Assembly (NCBI GenBank): GCA_036939355.1
Contig: JALLAP010000456.1
Coordinates: 1 to 12,792, forward strand
From: Thalassiosira profunda
Taxonomy: Eukaryota; Bacillariophyta; Thalassiosirophyceae; Thalassiosirales; Thalassiosiraceae
DNA: 12,792 bases
Reading direction: 5' to 3'
Positions 7,670 to 12,792 of the stretch are shown piece by piece (positions within the stretch are counted from its first letter, which is position 1; every line of letters begins with the position of its first letter). Under the pieces are notes generated by a model. That model was not told the DNA's origin. It ran no database searches and was given only the letters and a program-made list of their open reading frames with translations. The position numbers were made by a program, and so were the translations under genes.

Positions 7670-10600
7670 TCACGTTCTGGTCCCCGGAGGCGGAAACGTT
7701 TCTCCGTTGGCCGTGCATGTGTTCGGATCCACCAGGAACTCAAAGTTGCAGAACTGCAAATCCTCGTCGAATCGCGTCCCCGCGCCGCAATTGAAGATCA
7801 CGTCGCCGCACCGTCCGTTGATGCACTGGTAAAATTGCCGACAGTCCGTGTCGGGCTTGGCCGCCCGCTGGTTGGTCGTTTCTTTGCAAGGGTCCGGATC
7901 GCAGTTGCTTCCTTCGGTTGGCGGAGGGGTTGGGGGACGAGGTGTGGGTGGCGTCGGCCGCGGTGTTATCGTATTTGGCCGCGGCGTGGGCCGCGGGGTC
8001 GGTTGATTCGTCGGATCCCTCGTGGGCGGCGGTGTCGGCGGTGGAGCTGGCTGATTAGTCGGCCTCTTAGTCGGCTGACGCGAAGGCGCGGTGCTCGTCG
8101 ATGGCGCCGAGGATACACTGGGCTGAATCGATGGCTCCGAACTCGTCGACGGAGCAGATGATACGCTGGGCCTTTCGCTCGGTTCGTTCGTACTATCGGG
8201 CAGGGAAATTGGACCAGAAGCGTCAGATAAGCGAAGAAGTTTAGGCATGCACAAGATTGCACAAACAACTCACGGTGCTGGAGTTGGATTTTGCGTGGGC
8301 CTTTTGGTCGGCAAACTCGTAGGCTCATTTGTCGGAGCATGGGACGGCCGCCTGCTGGGCTCCTTCGACGGAGGCCGCGACGGCCTCCGCGTCGGCGAGC
8401 GCTCCGCGCAGATGGTCAGGTCGTAAAGCACCGGACTCTCGCCCGTCGTCGCCCGGCGGAAGGCGACCGACAGCGAAAAGTTTTTCTCTCCCTCCGGCAG
8501 ATTGATCGAGCCTCCGTTGCTCACCTCTCTCGATCCGTCGTTGTTCCCCACGGTCACCGTCAGAGAGGAGTCCGAGGGCTCGTTCGAGTTCCAACGAATG
8601 ACGACCGTCTTTTCATGGGTGTCGCCTGTATCGACCAGCGTATACCACGCCCCCTCCATGGGCTCTCCGTTGATCAGCTCGTCGAGCTGCAGCTGGTTGG
8701 GCACAATATCGTAGTTCACATTGATTGACGCGCCGTCTGCAAAGTCCGAATTGGAGCAGTAGTGCGCGACCTGGTCGCACCGCTGTTCCGCGCAGACGGT
8801 CAGGTCGATGAGCACCGGGCTCTCTCCGGAGCTCGCGCGGCGAAAGACGACCCGCACCTCGAAGTCCACCTCGCCTTCCTCGAGATCGATCGGCTGGCCG
8901 TTGCTCACCCGCCGCCGGCCCTCGTTGGTGGCCACTATCACCTCCAACGACGAGTCCTCCGGCTCGTCGGCGTTCCAGCGAAGGACCACCGTCTTTGCCT
9001 CGGCGCTGCCCGTGTCCACCGCGACGACCCACTCTCCGAGCGACTTGCCCTCGTCGAGCTGCAGCTGGTTCGGCTCCGCGTCGTAGTTGACGTTCACGAG
9101 CTCGCCCTGCGCAAAGTCAGTGTTGGAGCAGAAGTCCGCGACGGGGTCGCACCGCGGCGTGGGACGGGGCGTCGTCGGCCGCCGGGTGGGCCCGTGCGAT
9201 GGCTTCCTCGTCGTCGGTCCTCCTGTCGAAGGAGGCTGCGGCGACGGAGGCCCCGAGGGCCTCTTGGTCGGTGGTCTTCCGGTCGATGGGGCCCGGGTAG
9301 GTTCCGTGGGTATGTTGTCCGCCGGGGCCTGTGTGGGGATGAACGTTCTGTTGTGGACGAAACGTGGCAACGTAGATCAGCGGACGGGCGAGGCAGAACA
9401 CGCAAGATTCATAGACATGTATAAAAGATGCAAGTGCATAAGATGTGCACCAAATAGCAAACTCACGGATACGTGGTCGGGTACGTGGTTGGGGAGAGGG
9501 TCGGCGACAGCGTCGGATCGGAGGTCTTGCACTCTGCAGAACAAGGTAGGGCAAATGAGAAACGGTGACATCACGTGTTCCAACAAGCCCGGTCTGCGAC
9601 AATCACACACTCACTCCATTTGACGCATTCCTCCTTCTTGGACTTGCCCCCCTTCCCTTTCTTCGCCTCCTTTCCCTTCTTGGCGCTCTTCCCGCCCCCG
9701 CCTCCGCTGTAGTTCAATGCCATGCGCTTCGCCTCGTGCTTCTTCCTGTTGTGCTTCTTGTGCCCCAATGCCCGATGCGTCCCGGGCGCGGCCCGGGCAA
9801 AGGCCGCGGCGAGGTGGGAGGCATCCCCGAAGCTGCTGGATGTGCTAGTGTCGTCGGGCGAATCGGGCAAATCGGCGTCTCGCTTCTTCATCTTTTGGTC
9901 GTCACTGTCGACAGTGCCGGCCCACCACGTCCCGTCGTCGTTGTCTTCATCGTCGTTGGCGCCCCACCGTCCGCCGCCGGCCCAGCGGACGCAGACGCAT
10001 CCGTCGTTCCACCCGCCACTATCGTCCTCGTCATCGTCCTTGCCCTTTCCACCCTTGGATTTGCCTCCCTTGCCCCCGTTCGCGTGGTGGTGGTCCTTCT
10101 TCTTGCCGGGGCCGCCTCCGTTCGTTTTCTTCTTCTTGCCGTGGCCGCCGTTGGGCTGGAGCTTCTTTCCACGACCGGCCTTCTTCTGGGCGTTGCCGTT
10201 GCCGATGATTAGCTTTTGCTCCTTCTTATCAAGCTTTACCTCGGCCACGTCGCCATTTGCGGCACCACTGTCTTCGTCGTCGCTCGGATCGGCCTTCTTC
10301 CCGTTCTTCTTCTTGCCGTCGCCCTGCCCAGATTGATTCTGCGCCTTCTCCTGCTGCCGCTTCGTCCCGCTAGCGAGGTCCTTCTGCGCTTGCTTGTCCA
10401 GCTTCTTGTCATCACCGCCGCCCGTTTTCTCTTGCCGCGCCAGCTTCTTCTTCTGCGCTTGCTTGTCCGGCTTGTCGTCCTTTCGCAGCTCCCGCGCCAC
10501 GTGAGCCTCCGGCGCGACTGCTGCCTCCGACAGGCGCCCGCGGCGGTGCCGCTTCAGTCGATGCCTCTCGGCGCCATCGCCGAACAGCAGCGGGTGGTCG

Positions 10601-10713
10601 GCGTCGAGGTCGTTTAGATCGTATTGGAACGCGCCCAACGCGCGCGAGGCCAGGAGCAGCAGCGCGACGGCGGAGAGGAGGGGCAGCGGCCGGCGGCGGC
10701 GGGGATACACCAT
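7670..10713 (-). CDS. Secreted modular protein: Lys-rich region, tandem novel domains, Pro-Thr linkers and CBM14 chitin-binding domain; four exons
   Basis: Exons 10713..9615, 9533..9467, 9347..8274 and 8192..7670 join through GTGAGT donors and AG acceptors to give 920 aa. The start chosen is the ATG at 10713, which opens a clear signal peptide (PRRRR, then a hydrophobic LLSAVALLLLA; cleavage near 25-28). Residues 77-230 are rich in Lys, Gly and Asp, including GKKKK and GKKKDHHH. Residues 231-265 are Asp/Gly/Trp-rich with RWAGGGRWG and GTWWAG. Another Lys-rich block covers 318-360. A Pro-Thr linker (372-454) leads to two ~125-residue tandem repeats (455-576 and 579-704), then a second Pro-Thr/Ser linker (706-840). 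The C-terminal CBM14-type domain (844-906) has CRQFYQCINGRC and eight cysteines. The CBM14 family binds chitin, which Thalassiosirales secrete as beta-chitin threads. The composition recalls diatom silica matrix proteins (silaffins, cingulins), so a chitin-silica wall or girdle role is inferred. The tandem domains are unrecognised. Confidence 0.85.
8193..8273 (-). other. Intron 3 of the chitin-binding gene (81 nt)
   Basis: The donor is GCACC|GTGAGT and the acceptor GATAG|TACGAA, phase 2. The join turns NPTPAP into NPTPAPTNEPSERPS, keeping the Pro-Thr periodicity across the junction. Confidence 0.87.
8402..8779 (-). repeat. Second tandem domain copy (residues 579-704)
   Basis: This is the C-terminal copy of a protein-level repeat. 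It shares with the first copy NVNYD, PNQLQLDE, KTVV-RWN, EP-DSSL, VSNG, FRRA-GESPVL and three Cys (579, 586, 702). The predicted pattern of alternating hydrophobic strands suggests a beta-sandwich. Confidence 0.85.
8786..9151 (-). repeat. First tandem domain copy (residues 455-576)
   Basis: This copy starts at CDPVADFCSNTDF and ends at LTVCAE. It is roughly half identical to the second copy by eye, with Cys at 455, 462 and 574 in matching positions. No known domain is recognised. Confidence 0.85.
9348..9466 (-). other. Intron 2 of the chitin-binding gene (119 nt)
   Basis: The donor is TATCC|GTGAGT and the acceptor AACAG|AACGTT, phase 2. The join gives TTYPTTYPTFIPTQAP, continuous with the Pro-Thr linker. 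Confidence 0.85.
9534..9614 (-). other. Intron 1 of the chitin-binding gene (81 nt)
   Basis: The donor is TGGA|GTGAGT and the acceptor CTGCAG|AGTGC, phase 1. The join gives KKEECVKWKCKTSDPTLSP and links the Lys-rich exon to the short Pro-Thr exon of 67 nt. Confidence 0.82.
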
Positions 10714-11263
10714 AACGTATCGGGGCTCTCTCTGCAATGCTGCAATGACGCGGGCTCGGAAGTGCACGTGTGATGTGAATGTGAGGGGTATCGACGCTCG
10801 CCCTCAATCAACTTCAGCCACAGGATTCGAGCCAGTGATAGAGAGCAAAGTGTCAACGAGGAGGCGATGGGCCTCTGCCTCCTCTCCGATCCGTCAAAGG
10901 TTGCCCTGCACTGGCTTGTTGTCCTCTGGACCGAGCCAATTTTTCTTTTTCACCGCTCTTGACGACCTGTACTGATTCCTTCCGTATGTAAGCAAAATTT
11001 GCGTACTTACGTACTTTAGGTAGGCACGTACTCATAGGTAAACCGCGAAAGGCAAAAGCCAGAGCGAGCCCAACAAAGCCCAACCCAAACACCCGCATCG
11101 GAGAGGGAGAGGGGAGGGGGAGAGGGCCGCGCCACCTCCTGTCCTCGATTTTTGCATCCACCTCAGAATAAGTTGCGAACAATGGACGACATGGAAGACC
11201 AGCCATTGTCGGCCGTCGTGTAGTATTTCTGGGGCTCACTCGTATATTTGCGCTCTTCAGAAG
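10714..11263. promoter_or_regulatory. Divergent upstream region between the chitin-binding gene and LRR gene C
   Basis: The genes on either side point away from each other, so this 550-bp stretch should hold both promoters. It contains a hairpin with an 8-bp stem (GAGGAGGC at 10858-10865, GCCTCCTC at 10877-10884), a TTACGTAC cluster at 11001-11017 with another ACGTAC-like site at 11025-11031, and a nearly pure G/A tract at 11100-11127. No further gene was found, and no TATA box at a convincing distance. Confidence 0.5.
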
Positions 11264-12628
11264 ATGGCCGAGGAGTGGGTTGGCTATGACGGCGGCGCGG
11301 TCCAGGAATGGCACCAAAGTGCCCGAAAGATCCGGGTGGCCTCGGGCGTGACAGTGATTCCAGAACAGGCCTTCGATGAGTGTGAAGAATTGAAGGTGGT
11401 GGATTTGAGCAACGTCAGCACGCTTTCGGAAAGTGCGTTCGCGGATTGTCGCTCCCTGGAGCGCGTTATTTGGTCCACCGCCTCGTCAGTTGAGATTGGC
11501 AGGTGGGCATTTGGACGTTGCAAGATACTGAGGGAGATCGATCTCAGCAATGCAACCAGAATCGGAGAGTGCGCATTCGCTGAGTGCACTGCACTGGAGC
11601 GCGTGAGCATCCCATCATCTGTCGTCGAAATTGAGGCTGATGCCTTTGATGGGTGCACGAGTTTGGCAGAAGTGGAGCTCCGCGAGGGGATACAACACAT
11701 CGAAAAGGGAGCGTTCAGTGGCTGCAAAGCTTTCAGTCGGATCAACATTCCGGCATCTGTCACCCATATTGCAACCTTTGCATTTCATGAATGCAATGGG
11801 TTGGTAGAGGTTCAGTTGAATGAGGGGCTACAGCATATCAGAGGAAGTGCGTTCCAAAATTGCACATCGCTCATCCGCGTCTACATCCCCTCGACGACGT
11901 TGAGCGTTGGAGATTATGCGTTTGCTGCTTGCGAGCAGTTGAGACATGCAGAGCTTCAAGAGGGGCTCCAGAAGATTGGGAGGGGGGCATTTATTGGCTG
12001 CCATTTGTTGGAGCGCATCGCCATCCCCTCTTCCGTCAAGTCAGTCGGCAGCTGGGCATTTCACGGTTGCAGTGTCCTTGCACAGGTGACTCTGCGCGAG
12101 GGGATCCATGAAATTGGTTATGGTGCATTCAAAGACTGCACCGCTTTGGCTCATATCAATATTCCTCCCGTGGCCTTGGTGATCGATGTTCAAGGTGGCA
12201 GCTGCCAGTTATTGAGGACAACAATGGCTGTTCCTAACAGGTTGGAGGGAAAGCTTGTCGTCTCCAAGTGGTTGCAATACAGGAGCCCGAGTCAACTGGA
12301 AGAGGCCGAAGCAAAGGTCAACGAAATCCTCGGCATCGAGCAGTAGACAGACAAAGAGAAGATTCAATGCATCCGGGAATGGTTCGCCTACTATTACCGG
12401 TTGGATGTGACGACGATGCTCGAGCTGGCTATTTGGAGGGTCAACATGAATGGGAGCGAACAAGGTTACGACGCCAGGCGGTCAATCCGCAGAAGACGCG
12501 GCAATGATATGAATGTCATCATCCCGGGCGTTCTGCCATTCTTAGAGGATGAGGGCGAAGAGTACGTGTACGAAGAGAGCAGTGCAGAGAGCAGTGAAAG
12601 TGGCAGCGAGAGCGAGGAGTCCCTGTGA
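11264..12628 (+). pseudogene. BspA-like leucine-rich repeat protein, paralogue C, with an in-frame TAG
   Basis: The reading frame runs 455 codons to a TGA at 12626-12628 but is broken by a TAG at 12344-12346. The intact part encodes 360 aa: signature WVGYDGG at 5-11 and about twelve LRR_5 units from 24 to 302. The frame stops right after EAKVNEILGIEQ. Paralogues A and B read QQT at this point, so one C-to-T change of a CAG codon explains the stop. After it, the frame stays open for 93 codons and still encodes TDKEKIQCIREWFAYYYRLD, TTMLELAIWR, NDMNVIIPGVLPFLE and the SAESSESGSESEESL tail. The decay must be recent, or the truncated 360-aa protein may be made, or the stop may be read through, allelic or a sequencing error. 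If truncated, the protein lacks the conserved C-terminal region but keeps all LRRs. Confidence 0.85.
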
Positions 12629-12709
12629 GAGTTCTTGGAGATAAAGAATGTTCGATAGCGTTCAACTCTTAGTAGTGCACGCCGAGCTGAGGTCCATCTT
12701 TCGTGCTCA

Positions 12710-12792
12710 TTACGTCTTAACCGCACCCATTTCCAGTTCGGACGCCGTCCTCTCCTCCTCGACCACCGTGGCCAGCATGGGCTGCTGCTCCT
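12710..12792 (-). CDS. 3' end of an unidentified gene (partial)
   Basis: From the window edge a minus-strand frame is open for 26 codons to a TAA at 12712-12710. The peptide ends in TVVEEERTASELEMGAVKT. Third positions are mostly G or C, in line with the real genes here. No domain can be named from so little. It would be convergent with LRR gene C, with 81 bp between the stops. Confidence 0.4.
   Translation of the reverse strand, partial: EQQPMLATVVEEERTASELEMGAVKT

Noticed and set aside
9565..10617. Plus-strand hydrophobic frames (Leu/Val-rich) opposite the Lys-rich exon
   Set aside because: Complementary strands of Lys/Asp-rich codons read as Leu/Phe/Val/Ser. The spliced minus-strand gene with a signal peptide explains the region.
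10743..10767. An upstream GTG-initiated start for the chitin-binding gene
   Set aside because: Eukaryotic starts are ATG. The ATG at 10713 immediately precedes a clear signal peptide.
10815..10840. tRNA-like T-arm sequence (GGATTCGAGCC and its complement)
   Set aside because: The stem pairs poorly and no acceptor, D or anticodon arm can be fitted around it.
11243..11249. TATATTT as a TATA box for LRR gene C
   Set aside because: It ends only 14 bases before the ATG, too close to leave room for a transcription start and a 5' UTR.
11284..11763. Antisense frame of 159 codons across LRR gene C, with similar ones in the other paralogues
   Set aside because: The periodic LRR codons keep the opposite strand open. 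The frame is not independently supported.

Overview
This window looks like nuclear DNA of a centric diatom, most likely a Thalassiosira-like member of the Thalassiosirales. The evidence is short GT-AG introns of 62-119 nt, Pro-Thr/Pro-Ser linkers in a secreted protein, a CBM14 chitin-binding module, and several BspA-type leucine-rich repeat (LRR_5) paralogues of the kind expanded in diatom genomes. The genus is an inference from gene content. No bacterial operon structure, rRNA, tRNA or CRISPR array was seen.

Layout from left to right: (1) 1-266, an ambiguous gene edge and the upstream region of the first LRR gene. (2) 267-1610 (+), intact single-exon LRR protein A, 447 aa. (3) 1665-5273 (-), a three-exon DExH-box RNA helicase of 1157 aa, related to DHX29/DHX57/DHX36. 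(4) 5467-6852 (-), single-exon LRR protein B, 461 aa. (5) 6853-7669, a long non-coding stretch holding a 286-bp foldback, MITE-like element with perfect terminal inverted repeats and a short target duplication, then two hairpins and a 56-codon coding-like remnant. (6) 7670-10713 (-), a four-exon gene for a secreted protein of 920 aa: signal peptide, lysine-rich and Asp/Trp/Gly-rich low-complexity region, Pro-Thr linker, two tandem copies of a ~125-residue domain I do not recognise, a second Pro-Thr linker and a C-terminal CBM14 domain. (7) 10714-11263, a shared upstream region. (8) 11264-12628 (+), LRR protein C, interrupted by one in-frame TAG that replaces a conserved Gln codon. (9) 12710-12792 (-), the probable 3' end of another gene running off the window.

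The genes do not form a pathway. The three LRR genes are paralogues scattered in both orientations around two unrelated genes, and they show successive stages of divergence: repeat-unit loss, start-codon duplication, tail replacement and a nonsense mutation. The most distinctive item is the 920-aa secreted protein. Its combination of silaffin/cingulin-like composition and chitin binding suggests a matrix protein linking chitin and silica. That role is an inference, not something the sequence proves.
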